Positions 18,352 to 26,986 of a stretch of 64,000 nucleotides of DNA are shown here, in pieces. The position numbers were made by a program, and so were the translations under genes. Within the stretch, counting starts at the first letter, position 1. Every line of letters begins with the position of its first letter. The notes under the pieces were generated by a model that did not search any database, had not been told where the DNA came from, and was given only the letters and a program-made list of their open reading frames with translations. This DNA comes from Pseudomonas putida. GTDB taxonomy: Bacteria; Pseudomonadota; Gammaproteobacteria; Pseudomonadales; Pseudomonadaceae. The DNA lies in contig NZ_BSKJ01000016.1 in NCBI RefSeq assembly GCF_030159595.1, positions 16,510 to 80,509 of the forward strand, written 5' to 3'.

Positions 18352-19433
18352 GTGCTGCTTTCGACCCCTCCTCCTACGCCACCCAGCTGGACGCCAAGGT
18401 GGCCCGGCTGCGCGAGCTGCTGGCGCCCTTCGGCGCGCCGGAGCCGGCTGTTTTCGACTCCCCGCGCGAGCACTACCGCCTGCGCGCCGAGTTCCGCCTG
18501 TGGCGCGAGGATGGCCAGCGCCACTACGCCATGTTTGCCCCGGGCGAAAAGCACAAGGCAATCCTGATCGACGATTTCCCCATTGCCAGCCAGCGCATCA
18601 ATGCGCTGATGCCTCGCCTGAAGGCGGCCTGGCAGGCCAGCGAGGAACTGGGCAACCGCCTGTTCCAGGTGGAGTTCCTGACCACTCTGGCCGGCGATGC
18701 CATGATCACCATGTGCTACCACCGCCCGTTGGACGAGGCGTGGGAAGTGGCCGCACGGCAACTGTCCGAAGAGCTGGGCGTTAGCGTCATTGGCCGCTCC
18801 AAAGGCAAACGCCTGGTGATCGGCCGCGACTACGCGGTGGAAAAACTCGACGTGGCGGGCCGTGTGTTCAGCTATCGCCAGCCGGAAGGCGCGTTCACCC
18901 AGCCCAATGGCGCGGTGAACCAGAAGATGTTGAGCTGGGCATTTGATGCCATCGGCGAGCGTGAAGACGATTTGCTGGAGCTGTACTGCGGTAATGGCAA
19001 CTTCACCCTGCCGCTGGCCACCCGCGTGCGCCAGGTGCTGGCTACAGAGATCAGCAAGACCTCGGTCAATGCCGCGCTGAGCAACCTCGACGAGAACGCT
19101 GTGGATAACGTGCGTTTGGTGCGTTTGTCAGCCGAAGAGCTGACCCAGGCGCTGAATGAGGTGCGCCCGTTCCGTCGCCTGGAAGGCATCGACCTGAAAA
19201 GCTATGACTTCGGCACAGTGTTCGTCGACCCGCCGCGCGCGGGGATGGACCCGGACACCTGCGAGCTGACCCGGCGTTTCGAGCGGATTCTGTACATCTC
19301 GTGCAACCCGGAAACGCTGGCGGCGAACATTGCCCAGTTGCAGGACACCCACCGTATCGAGCGGTGTGCGTTGTTTGACCAGTTCCCCTATACCCACCAT
19401 ATGGAGAGTGGGGTTCTGCTGGTTCGGCGTTAA
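18348..19433 (+). CDS. trmA: tRNA (uracil-54-C5)-methyltransferase TrmA
   Basis: A 361-residue SAM-dependent enzyme that makes ribothymidine-54 in tRNA. The SAM motif is ELYCGNGNFTLPLA, DPPRAG follows, and the catalytic cysteine is in YISCNPETL. Length fits TrmA rather than the longer RlmC/RlmD with iron-sulfur domains. It overlaps the permease gene by 4 bp. Confidence 0.96.
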   Translation: MSAAFDPSSYATQLDAKVARLRELLAPFGAPEPAVFDSPREHYRLRAEFRLWREDGQRHYAMFAPGEKHKAILIDDFPIASQRINALMPRLKAAWQASEELGNRLFQVEFLTTLAGDAMITMCYHRPLDEAWEVAARQLSEELGVSVIGRSKGKRLVIGRDYAVEKLDVAGRVFSYRQPEGAFTQPNGAVNQKMLSWAFDAIGEREDDLLELYCGNGNFTLPLATRVRQVLATEISKTSVNAALSNLDENAVDNVRLVRLSAEELTQALNEVRPFRRLEGIDLKSYDFGTVFVDPPRAGMDPDTCELTRRFERILYISCNPETLAANIAQLQDTHRIERCALFDQFPYTHHMESGVLLVRR

Positions 19434-19435
19434 AT

Positions 19436-19520
19436 CATTCGCGGGCACGCCCGCTCCCACAGGATCACCGCTCAACTGAAGGAAGCGGTAACCCTGTGGG
19501 AGCGGGCGTGCCCGCGAATG
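19436..19520. repeat. REP-type inverted repeat
   Basis: A perfect 28-bp inverted repeat, arms 19436-19463 and 19493-19520, between convergent trmA and pcaG. A further GGGCCGC-ATC-GCGGCCC hairpin at about 19520-19537 may help end transcription. Confidence 0.9.
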
Positions 19521-19542
19521 GGCCGCATCGCGGCCCACAGGC

Positions 19543-20148
19543 TCAGAAGTCGAAGAAGACTGTCTCCCCTTCCCCCTGAATACGGATATCAAAGCGATAC
19601 GCCGTTTTCCCGTCCACTTCGCAACGCTTGGCAATCAAGGTTTCACGCCGCTGCGGCTGCTCGATCAGGTTCAGCACCGGGCACTTGGCGTTGGCCTGGG
19701 CTTCGTCATCGAAGTACAGCCGCGTGTGCAGGTGAATGTTGATGCCTCGGGCAAACAGGCTGATGTTGATGTGCGGCGCCATCGGCACGCCAGCCGCGTT
19801 GTTCACCACACCCGGTTTGACCGTGTGCAGCGTCCACTCGCCCGCGTCGAAGGTGGTGGCGGTACGGCCAAAGCTGTTGAAGGCGTTTTCCAGGTTGTAG
19901 GCATCCTGGTACTCGCCATTGGCGTCGGCTTGCCACACTTCCAGGAACGAGTCGCGTACCAGGTGACCGTTACCGTCATACACCTGGCCGATCAGCAGAA
20001 TGTGCTCGCCCGCGGCGTCTGGCTTGGCCAGGCGGTTCCAGATTTCCTGGTCACGCGTCGGGTTGCCGGCCGCTTCCAGGGCCAGGCCGATGTGCACATA
20101 GGGGCCGGCGGTCTGCGAAGGGGTTTCCGGCAGCAGTTCGATTGGCAT
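19543..20148 (-). CDS. pcaG: Protocatechuate 3,4-dioxygenase alpha subunit
   Basis: A 201-residue intradiol dioxygenase subunit. PcaG with PcaH cleaves protocatechuate to beta-carboxy-cis,cis-muconate. Typical segments are ETPSQTAGPYVHIGLA, the WQADANGEYQ block and APHINISLFARGI. As usual for alpha subunits it lacks the full iron-ligand set carried by beta. It lies 10 bp after pcaH. Confidence 0.96.
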   Translation of the reverse strand: MPIELLPETPSQTAGPYVHIGLALEAAGNPTRDQEIWNRLAKPDAAGEHILLIGQVYDGNGHLVRDSFLEVWQADANGEYQDAYNLENAFNSFGRTATTFDAGEWTLHTVKPGVVNNAAGVPMAPHINISLFARGINIHLHTRLYFDDEAQANAKCPVLNLIEQPQRRETLIAKRCEVDGKTAYRFDIRIQGEGETVFFDF

Positions 20149-20158
20149 GGCGGTGTCC

Positions 20159-20878
20159 TCAGCAGTTTTCGAAGTGGGTCTTGCGCTGGCCGCGCAGCAC
20201 GATGTCGAAGCGGTAGGCCAGGCAGTCCATCGGGTTGGCGTTGCTCATGTCGAGCTTGGCGATCAACTGCTGTACAGCTTCCGGGTTGGCGATCGACTTG
20301 ACGATCGGGCACATCGGGATCAGCGGGTCACCCTCGAAGTACAGCTGGGTGATCAGCTTGGTGGCAATCGACGGGCCGCTGATGCCGAAGTGGATGTGCG
20401 CCGGGCGCCAGTCGTTCGGGCCGTTGCGCCATGGGTACGGGCCCGGCTTGATGGTGCGGAAGCTGTAGTAACCGTCACTGTCGGTCAGGCAGCGGCCAAC
20501 ACCACCGAAGTTCGGGTCCAGCGGTGCCAGATAACGGTCGTTCTTGTGGCGGTAGCGGCCGCCAGCGTTGGCTTGCCACATTTCCACCAGGGTGTTCGGC
20601 ACAGGCTTGCCGTACTGGTCGACGACGCGGCCGGCAACGATGATGCGCTCGCCGATCGGCAGGCCACCGTTGTTGAAGTTCAGCAGCAGGTCATGGTCAT
20701 GGGCGCCGAAGCCCAGATGGGTGAAGTCTGGCCCCGTGGTTTCGCTGATCGACTGTGGAATGCTGACCAGCGCCTGGCGCGGCGAGCGGGCAATGGACGT
20801 CTTGTAATCAGGCGTAAGGGCTTTGGGGTGCCAGTTGCGATCACGGATCACGAAGCGGCTGTTGTCCTGTGCGGGCAT
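20159..20878 (-). CDS. pcaH: Protocatechuate 3,4-dioxygenase beta subunit
   Basis: A 239-residue catalytic subunit with Fe(III). The ligand context is visible: a Tyr in GGRYRHKND, a Tyr in KPGPYPW, and the RPAHIHF pair of His. It heads pcaH-pcaG of the beta-ketoadipate pathway. A PcaQ-type palindrome lies about 105 bp upstream of its start, suggesting LysR-type activation by a pathway intermediate. Confidence 0.97.
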   Translation of the reverse strand: MPAQDNSRFVIRDRNWHPKALTPDYKTSIARSPRQALVSIPQSISETTGPDFTHLGFGAHDHDLLLNFNNGGLPIGERIIVAGRVVDQYGKPVPNTLVEMWQANAGGRYRHKNDRYLAPLDPNFGGVGRCLTDSDGYYSFRTIKPGPYPWRNGPNDWRPAHIHFGISGPSIATKLITQLYFEGDPLIPMCPIVKSIANPEAVQQLIAKLDMSNANPMDCLAYRFDIVLRGQRKTHFENC

Positions 20879-20982
20879 GCCGGTTTCCTCTCTTGGAATT
20901 ATGTGAACGCCTGGGCGTGGCAGGCGGACTTGCAGTTTCAGGCATGTCGCGCGTGATGAATATTGAAATCAACCACCTCAAA

Positions 20983-21000
20983 CATAACCATATGGTTATG
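20983..21000. promoter_or_regulatory. PcaQ-type LysR operator upstream of pcaHG
   Basis: CATAACCATATGGTTATG is a perfect 18-bp palindrome. Its core ATAACC-N4-GGTTAT agrees with the PcaQ-binding consensus described in rhizobia (ATAACC-N4-GGTTAA). The centre is 113 bp before the pcaH start codon, a normal place for a LysR activator site. No pcaQ gene lies in the window. Confidence 0.65.
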
Positions 21001-21078
21001 GATTAACACCTTGGCCTGACACCTGCCGCTGTCGTGAACTAATCTTTGTCTTCTTGTTTCACGCTCGGGAGAGCACTC

Positions 21079-21969
21079 ATGGAATGGCGAAAAGGCCGAC
21101 GCAGCGACAACGTGGTCGATGCCCGAGGCGAAGGTGGCGGCGGTGGCATGCGTTTTGGCGGCGGCAAGGGGCTGGGGCTTGGGGCGATTCTGCTGATCGT
21201 CGGCATCGGCTGGCTCACCGGGCAGGACCCGCTGCAGATTCTCGGCCAGCTCACAGGCCAGCTGGAACAGCAGCAACAGCAAACGGCACCCAGTGGTGCG
21301 GGTGGCAAGGCACCACCGGCCAACGATCAGCAGGCTGACTTTGTCGCCTCGATCCTGGGCGACACCGAAGACACCTGGAAAGCGCTGTTCGCCGAAGCGG
21401 GCAAGCAGTACCGTGACCCCAAGCTGGTGCTGTTCAGCGGCCAGGTCAATTCGGCCTGTGGCTTTGCCTCGGCGGCGGTGGGGCCGTTCTACTGCCCGGC
21501 AGACCAGCGGGTTTACCTGGACATGTCGTTCTTCCGCGAAATGGAAACCCGCTTCGCGGCGGCCGGCGACTTCGCCCAGGCCTATGTGATCGCTCACGAA
21601 ATCGGCCACCATGTGCAGACCCTGCTGGGCGTTTCGGCCAAGGTCGATGCTGCGCGCCGCAACGGCCAGCGCATGGAAGGCGACAATGGCCTGCTGGTGC
21701 GCCAGGAACTGCAGGCCGACTGCCTGGCCGGAGTATGGGCCTACCAGGCGCAGAAGCGCCTGAACTGGCTGGAGCCAGGTGACGTCGAGGAGGCGCTGAA
21801 CGCGGCCAACGCCATTGGTGATGATCGCTTGCAGCAGCAAGGTCGCGGGCGCGTAGTGCCGGACTCGTTCACCCATGGCACCTCGGCGCAGCGCGTGCGC
21901 TGGTTCAAGGCCGGGTTTGCCCAAGGAGAGGTGAACAGCTGCGACACCTTCAGTGCGCGTAACCTTTGA
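21079..21969 (+). CDS. YpfJ-family neutral zinc metallopeptidase
   Basis: A 296-residue protein. An N-terminal glycine-rich cytoplasmic stretch leads to one membrane helix (LGLGAILLIVGIGWLTG). The zinc-peptidase domain has HEIGHH (HExxH) and the FCPADQ/YCPADQRVYLD context typical of the family. It is probably anchored in the inner membrane with the protease outside. The ATG at 21079, after GGGAGA, was chosen. The substrate is unknown. It is divergent from pcaHG. Confidence 0.88.
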   Translation: MEWRKGRRSDNVVDARGEGGGGGMRFGGGKGLGLGAILLIVGIGWLTGQDPLQILGQLTGQLEQQQQQTAPSGAGGKAPPANDQQADFVASILGDTEDTWKALFAEAGKQYRDPKLVLFSGQVNSACGFASAAVGPFYCPADQRVYLDMSFFREMETRFAAAGDFAQAYVIAHEIGHHVQTLLGVSAKVDAARRNGQRMEGDNGLLVRQELQADCLAGVWAYQAQKRLNWLEPGDVEEALNAANAIGDDRLQQQGRGRVVPDSFTHGTSAQRVRWFKAGFAQGEVNSCDTFSARNL

Positions 21970-21974
21970 GACTG

Positions 21975-22001
21975 ATTGGGGCCGCGTTGCGGCCCCAATT
22001 T
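21975..22001 (+). terminator. Terminator after the zinc metallopeptidase
   Basis: ATTGGGGCCGC, a GTT loop and GCGGCCCCAAT form a perfect 11-bp stem. A short T tract follows. Confidence 0.8.
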
Positions 22002-22143
22002 ATCCAGTTACAAATCGGCTGAAAAAGCGTTTCAGCTTCCCCCATCATTGCCGATAACCCCTGCACGAGTCAGCGGGCATCCAGAACAACAACGCCTGGC
22101 GATCGAAGATCAAGAGAGCGAAAACTACTTCTGGAGAGCGTGC

Positions 22144-24063
22144 ATGAACAGCTGGTTCGCCAACATCAGCGTCAACCTCAAACTCGGCCTGGGCTTCGGC
22201 CTGGTGCTGGTCCTCACCGGCCTGCTGGCCCTCACCGGCTGGACCAGCCTGGGCAGCCTGATCGATCGCAGCAACTGGATGGGCGACATCGGTCAGTTGA
22301 ACAAGGACCTCACCGACCTGCGCATAGCGCGCCTGCAGTACATGATCGCCAACGGCGACGATACTGCAGCCGCCAACACCCAGGCCAAGCTGGACGCCTT
22401 CAGCAAGCAGCAGGCTTACCTGGCCAGCACCTTCAAGAGCCCGGATAACATCAAGCTGCTGAATGAACTGGGCGAAACCATCAGCGCCTACAAGCTGTCG
22501 CTGAACAAGATGCGCCAGGGCTACGACGCCACCCGTACCGCTCGCGCGGCGATGGACAGCTCGGCAACCCGCGCCGACCAGGCCATGGATGTGCTCAGCC
22601 AGGAAGTCATGGCGCGCCCCGAGGCCGACAGCGTACGCCTGGCCCAGTACCAGCTGATCAGCAAGGCCCGCCAGCAACTGCTGCAGGTGCGCATCGATGT
22701 GCGTGGCTACATTGCCGACAACACTGCCGCCAACGAACAGGCCGCCCTGCGCCAGCTGGACGCGGCACTGGCCGACATCGACAATCTCAAGCGTCAGCTG
22801 CCCGCCGAAGACGCCCGTCTGCAACAGTTCGAGCGCTCGGTGCTGGCCTACCGCGACGCCGTGCGCCAATTCCGCGACGCAGTCACCGACATCACCACCT
22901 CACGCGCCGAAATGACCGTACAGGGCGCCGACATCGTCAAGCGCAGCGATGCGCTGTATCAGCTCCAGTTGGAGCGCCGCGACATCGAAAGCACTCAGGC
23001 CCGCAGCCTGCAGGCCATCGCCACGTTGCTGGCGCTGTTGGTCGGCGTGCTGGCAGCGGTGCTGATCACCCGCCAGATCACCGGCCCGCTGCGTGAAACC
23101 CTGGTAGCGGTGGAAAAGATCGCCAGCGGCGACCTTACCCAACACATGCGTGTCACCCGCCGCGACGAACTGGGCGTGCTGCAACAAGGCATCGCGCGCA
23201 TGGGTACTACGCTGCGCGAGCTGATCACCGGCATCCGTGATGGCGTCACCCAGATTGCCAGCGCCGCCGAAGAGCTGTCGGCAGTGACCGAGCAGACCAG
23301 CGCAGGCGCCAACAGCCAGAAGGTCGAGACCGACCAGGTAGCCACCGCCATGCACGAAATGGCCGCCACCGTTCAGGAGGTGGCACGCAATGCCGAGCAG
23401 GCGTCGCATGCCGCCACTGGTGCCGACGACGAAGCCCGCGCCGGCGACCGCGTGGTCGGCGAGGCGATTGGCCAGATCGAGCGCCTGGCCGAAGACATGC
23501 ACCGCTCCACCGAGGCCATGAACCTGCTGCAGCAGGAAAGCCAGAAGATCGGCAGCGTGATGGACGTGATCAAGTCGGTGGCCGAACAGACCAACCTGCT
23601 GGCGCTCAATGCGGCGATCGAGGCGGCGCGTGCCGGCGAGGCCGGCCGTGGATTTGCCGTGGTGGCCGACGAAGTGCGCGGCCTGGCTCAGCGCACGCAG
23701 AAGTCCACCGAAGAGATCGAAGCGCTGATTGCCAGCCTGCAGGAGGGTACCCAGCAAGTGGCGAACGCCATGCAGGGCAGCCGCACCCTGACCGACAGCA
23801 GTGTTGATCTGGCGCGCAAGGCCGGGGCCTCGCTTGAGAGCATCACCAGCACGGTGTCGAGCATCCAGTCGATGAACCAGCAGATTGCGGCGGCGGCAGA
23901 GCAGCAGAGTGCGGTGGCTGAAGAGATCAGCCGCAGCATTTTGAATGTGCGCGATGTGTCGGAACAGACGGCGGCGGCCAGTGACGAGACGGCGGCGTCC
24001 AGTGTGGAACTGGCGCGGCTGGGTGGGCAGTTGCAGACGCTGGTCAGCCAGTTCCGCGTCTGA
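22144..24063 (+). CDS. mcpS: Methyl-accepting chemoreceptor McpS (HBM ligand domain)
   Basis: A 639-residue chemoreceptor. TM1 is at about residues 13-33. A long all-helical periplasmic domain of about 250 residues is the helical bimodular (HBM) type, TM2 is near residue 290, and HAMP and the signalling domain follow. The conserved hairpin tip is NLLALNAAIEAARAGEAGRGFAVVADEVR. R60 and R63 match the arginines I recall in the McpS pocket for TCA-cycle acids such as malate and succinate. Position next to pcaHG also fits P. putida McpS. The longer upstream frame was rejected. Confidence 0.9.
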   Translation: MNSWFANISVNLKLGLGFGLVLVLTGLLALTGWTSLGSLIDRSNWMGDIGQLNKDLTDLRIARLQYMIANGDDTAAANTQAKLDAFSKQQAYLASTFKSPDNIKLLNELGETISAYKLSLNKMRQGYDATRTARAAMDSSATRADQAMDVLSQEVMARPEADSVRLAQYQLISKARQQLLQVRIDVRGYIADNTAANEQAALRQLDAALADIDNLKRQLPAEDARLQQFERSVLAYRDAVRQFRDAVTDITTSRAEMTVQGADIVKRSDALYQLQLERRDIESTQARSLQAIATLLALLVGVLAAVLITRQITGPLRETLVAVEKIASGDLTQHMRVTRRDELGVLQQGIARMGTTLRELITGIRDGVTQIASAAEELSAVTEQTSAGANSQKVETDQVATAMHEMAATVQEVARNAEQASHAATGADDEARAGDRVVGEAIGQIERLAEDMHRSTEAMNLLQQESQKIGSVMDVIKSVAEQTNLLALNAAIEAARAGEAGRGFAVVADEVRGLAQRTQKSTEEIEALIASLQEGTQQVANAMQGSRTLTDSSVDLARKAGASLESITSTVSSIQSMNQQIAAAAEQQSAVAEEISRSILNVRDVSEQTAAASDETAASSVELARLGGQLQTLVSQFRV

Positions 24064-24073
24064 CCTTAAGATT

Positions 24074-24150
24074 GTGGGGCCGCTTTGCGGCCCATCGCGA
24101 CACAAGGCCGCTCCTACAGGAGATCGCGGAACCCTGTAGGAGCGGCCTTG
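24074..24150. repeat. Terminator hairpin plus REP-like inverted repeat
   Basis: TGGGGCCGC-TTT-GCGGCCCA at about 24075-24094 is a probable mcpS terminator. It is followed by a perfect 18-bp inverted repeat (24103-24120 and 24133-24150, core GGCCGCTCCTACAGG), the second common REP-like form of pseudomonads. Confidence 0.8.
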
Positions 24151-24208
24151 CCGGGGCGCCGGACCGGTCGGATAGGAGGGCAAAGCCCTCCCAGCAATCT
24201 GGCAGGTA

Positions 24209-24931
24209 TTACTTGACGATCATCCCAACCCCACGCCCACGCGGATCGGAGGCGGTCTCAAGCTTCGTCCCTTCTACATGGATCGCCTGGATATCCCCCA
24301 TCTCCCAGCCCTGATCCTCCAGCACATAACCCATTTTCTTCAACTTATCAGCCTCCGGCCCGGTCAACGGCGCATAGGCATCAAAGTAAATGGTGTCCTT
24401 GGGCAGCAACTGATGGTGCACGCGCTGCGCCGCCACCGCCTTGTCCAGCGGCATGCCGTAGTCGTACAGGTTGTTCATCACCTGGAAGATCGAGGTAAAG
24501 ATCCGCGAGCCACCCGGGGTACCGATCACCAGCTCGACCTTGCCATCACGGGTCATCAGGCTGGGGCTCATCGACGACAGCATGCGCTTGTCTGCCTGCA
24601 TCTGCGCCACCAACAGGTCGGCGGTCTTGCCCTGGTAGAACTCGCTCACGCCTTTGTCGGCGATACGTTCCAGGGTCTGGGCCATCTCTGGCTGTTTGAA
24701 CAGCTCACCGACCTTCATGTTGCCGAAGTAGTCGTTGAAGTTGGTCGCCGTCTTGAACATGCCTTGGGCATCGTTGCGGTACTGGTACTGCTTTTCCGCG
24801 ACCTTGAAGCCGTTTTTCGCATAGCCGATGGCCGGGGTCAGCAGCTCGCTCCAGGGCAGCTTGCCGAACTTCTTGTGCGCCTCCCACAGGCCCATCACCG
24901 TGCCAGGCACACCTGCAGCACATACCCCCAC
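24209..24931 (-). pseudogene. ggt: Gamma-glutamyltransferase remnant, catalytic region deleted
   Basis: The frame encodes 240 residues of gamma-glutamyltransferase in two separated parts. The first (GVPGTVMGLWEAHKKFGKLPWSELLTPAI to VAQMQAD) corresponds to the early-middle of the large subunit. The next residues (KRMLSSMSPSLMTRDGKVELVIGTPGGSRI to the C-terminus) belong to the small subunit. About 200 residues between them are missing in frame, including the autocatalytic Thr. The N-terminal signal and first hundred or so residues are also lost, and a LysR gene sits 59 bp beyond the broken edge. It cannot be active. Confidence 0.88.
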
Positions 24932-24990
24932 CAGGCTGAGGTTTTCAAAGTTTCGCCGCCTGTGGACAGGCGCTGTCGCGTTCAGGCAAC

Positions 24991-25887
24991 TCAGCAGGCG
25001 TACATCGCCAGCTTGCGCTGGATGAAATCAAGGAAGCACTGGATGCGCAGTGCCAGCTGGGTATTGCGGTAGTACACCGCGTGAATCGGCTGGCGATAGC
25101 CATTGTTGGCCTCGCTCAGGAGCACCTGCAGGCGCCCTGAGCGGATGTCCTCGTGGGTCATGAAGTGCGACAGGCTGACGATACCCTCGCCGGCCAGCGC
25201 CAGCTGACGCAGGGTCTCGCCGCTGGAGGCGATCAGCGCCGGGCGAATGCTCCAACGGTCACCCTGGGCATGGCGCAGCGGCCAATGGTTGAGCGATTCG
25301 GGCTGGCTGAAGCCCAGCAGACAGTGGTTGGCCAAGTCTTCGACCCGCTGCGGCGTACCGTGCTGCTCAAGGTAGGCCGGGCTGGCCAACACCTGCACCG
25401 GGCTGCAACCCAGGTTGCGTGCATGCAGGCTGGAATCGGCCAGTTCACCGATGCGGATCGCCACGTCTGTGCGCTGCTCCAGCAGGTCGATGATCAGGTC
25501 GTCGGTGTTCAGCTCCAGCTCGATACCTGGGTACTGGCGGCGAAACTCGCCGATCCACGGCAAGATGGCATGCAGCATGAACGGCGCGGCCGCATTGATA
25601 CGCAGGCGCCCGGTGGCGGTCTGCCGGTTCATCGACAAGCGCTCTTCCATCTCGTCCATCTGCTCCAGCACCTGGCGCGAACGCTCTAGGAAAAAGCGCC
25701 CTTCCTCGGTCAGGTCCATACGCCGGGTGGTGCGGTTGACCAAGGTGGTGCCGAGCTTGCCCTCCAGACGCGACAAGGTACGGCTGACGGCGGACGGGGT
25801 CTGGCCCATCTGCTCGGCAGCGGCCGAGATCGAGCCGCAGTCGATGACGGCGACGAACACCTGGAGTTCTTCGGATCGGGTTTTCAC
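24991..25887 (-). CDS. LysR-family transcriptional regulator (mdaB-linked)
   Basis: A 298-residue LTTR. The winged HTH is SISAAAEQMGQTPSAVSRTLSRLEGKLGTTLVNRTTRRMDLTEEG, followed by the usual effector-binding domain. It is 30 bp downstream of mdaB on the same strand, and ygiN is divergent from mdaB. It therefore probably senses quinone or electrophile stress and controls both, but the effector is not shown by sequence. Confidence 0.88.
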   Translation of the reverse strand: MKTRSEELQVFVAVIDCGSISAAAEQMGQTPSAVSRTLSRLEGKLGTTLVNRTTRRMDLTEEGRFFLERSRQVLEQMDEMEERLSMNRQTATGRLRINAAAPFMLHAILPWIGEFRRQYPGIELELNTDDLIIDLLEQRTDVAIRIGELADSSLHARNLGCSPVQVLASPAYLEQHGTPQRVEDLANHCLLGFSQPESLNHWPLRHAQGDRWSIRPALIASSGETLRQLALAGEGIVSLSHFMTHEDIRSGRLQVLLSEANNGYRQPIHAVYYRNTQLALRIQCFLDFIQRKLAMYAC

Positions 25888-25917
25888 ATTCTGGCCTGCG
25901 GCTGCTACTTGCCTGGA

Positions 25918-26508
25918 TTAGATCGCCTTGCCGAACACCTTGTCCAGATGTGCCTCATAAGCCGCCAATGCCGCCGGTACATCCGGGCGCTTCATCACAT
26001 CCACTGCCAGGAAGGTTGGCAGGCCGGTCATGCCAAGGAACTGGTTGGCCTTGTGGAACGGGAAGTACACCGCATCCACCCCCTTGCCTTCGAAGAAATC
26101 GGCAGGGTCATCGAATGCCTGCTGCGGCGCGTTCCAGGTCAGGGACAGCATGTACTGCTTGCCATGCACCAAACCACCGCTGCCGTACTTTTGCGAGTGG
26201 TCCGAGCGGGTGCGGCCATCGTTGGCGTAAAGGCTGCCATGGCCAGCGGTGAAGACTTCGTCGATGTACTTCTTCACGGTCCAGGGCGCGCCCATCCACC
26301 ACCCCGGCATTTGATAGATGATGACATCGGCCCAGAGGAACTTCTCTACTTCGGCCTGCACGTCGTAGCCGCCGTCGATGAACGTCTCCTGCACATCGAA
26401 ACCGGCACGGTCCAGGTGAGCGATGGCTGCTTCGTGCAAGGTCGCGTTGAGGCGGCCATCAGAGTGAGCGAACTGTTTACCACCATTGAGCAGAAGGATC
26501 TTTTTCAT
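25918..26508 (-). CDS. mdaB: NAD(P)H:quinone oxidoreductase MdaB
   Basis: A 196-residue flavodoxin-fold enzyme. Recognisable blocks are MKKILLLNGGKQFAHSDGRLN (flavin phosphate loop), YQMPGWWMGAPWTVKKYIDEVF, and the GLVHGKQYMLSLTWNAPQQAF substrate region. MdaB reduces quinones by two electrons, avoiding semiquinone radicals. In E. coli it is co-transcribed with ygiN; here a ygiN-like gene is divergent, with a 163-bp shared promoter region. Confidence 0.93.
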   Translation of the reverse strand: MKKILLLNGGKQFAHSDGRLNATLHEAAIAHLDRAGFDVQETFIDGGYDVQAEVEKFLWADVIIYQMPGWWMGAPWTVKKYIDEVFTAGHGSLYANDGRTRSDHSQKYGSGGLVHGKQYMLSLTWNAPQQAFDDPADFFEGKGVDAVYFPFHKANQFLGMTGLPTFLAVDVMKRPDVPAALAAYEAHLDKVFGKAI

Positions 26509-26671
26509 GCTGGCCTCCCCGGCCGGATCGGAAATTCATGCCGGCAGGTTAGAGACTCGCTGGGGTGGGATACAGCGGTCACAGGGCAAAATACAATTGA
26601 CCAGAAGTCACGAATGAGCAACACATTATTGCCGTAGAATCGGTTCACCCTCCATCACCGAGTAGCGCCCC

Positions 26672-26986
26672 ATGAGTGAGCAGTTCGCCTTCATCCTCAA
26701 AGCCAAGACCCGACCGGAAATGGCTGATGCGTTCGAAAACCTGTTCCGCCCTTACGTCGAACCCAGCCGTCAGGAGCCGGGCTGCATCGAGTACCACATG
26801 CTGCGTGACCAGCAGGACCCGAGCCTGTTCGTGTTCTTCGAAGTGTGGGCCGACCAGGCCGCGCTGGATGTGCATTCGGCCCTGCCGCACATGGCCGCCT
26901 TCTTCGAAAAACGCATGGACTACCTGGAGCGCGATTTCGATATCCAGCGGGTCGACATGCTCAGCGCCTCAAGCGCTAGCCGTTGA
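26672..26986 (+). CDS. YgiN-like quinol monooxygenase (ABM domain)
   Basis: A 104-residue protein with a single antibiotic-biosynthesis-monooxygenase fold (AFILKAKTRPEMADAFENLF ... EPGCIEYHMLRDQQDPSLFVFFEVWADQAALDVHSALPHMAAF). E. coli YgiN acts with MdaB in a quinone redox cycle, and the divergent pairing here supports the same role. Its last 11 bp overlap the convergent TauE/SafE gene. Confidence 0.85.
   Translation: MSEQFAFILKAKTRPEMADAFENLFRPYVEPSRQEPGCIEYHMLRDQQDPSLFVFFEVWADQAALDVHSALPHMAAFFEKRMDYLERDFDIQRVDMLSASSASR

Noticed and set aside
17077..18561. 494-codon minus-strand frame opposite the purine permease and trmA
   Set aside because: Composition is His/Gln/Arg-rich, typical of a shadow frame of high-G+C genes; no motif or ribosome site.
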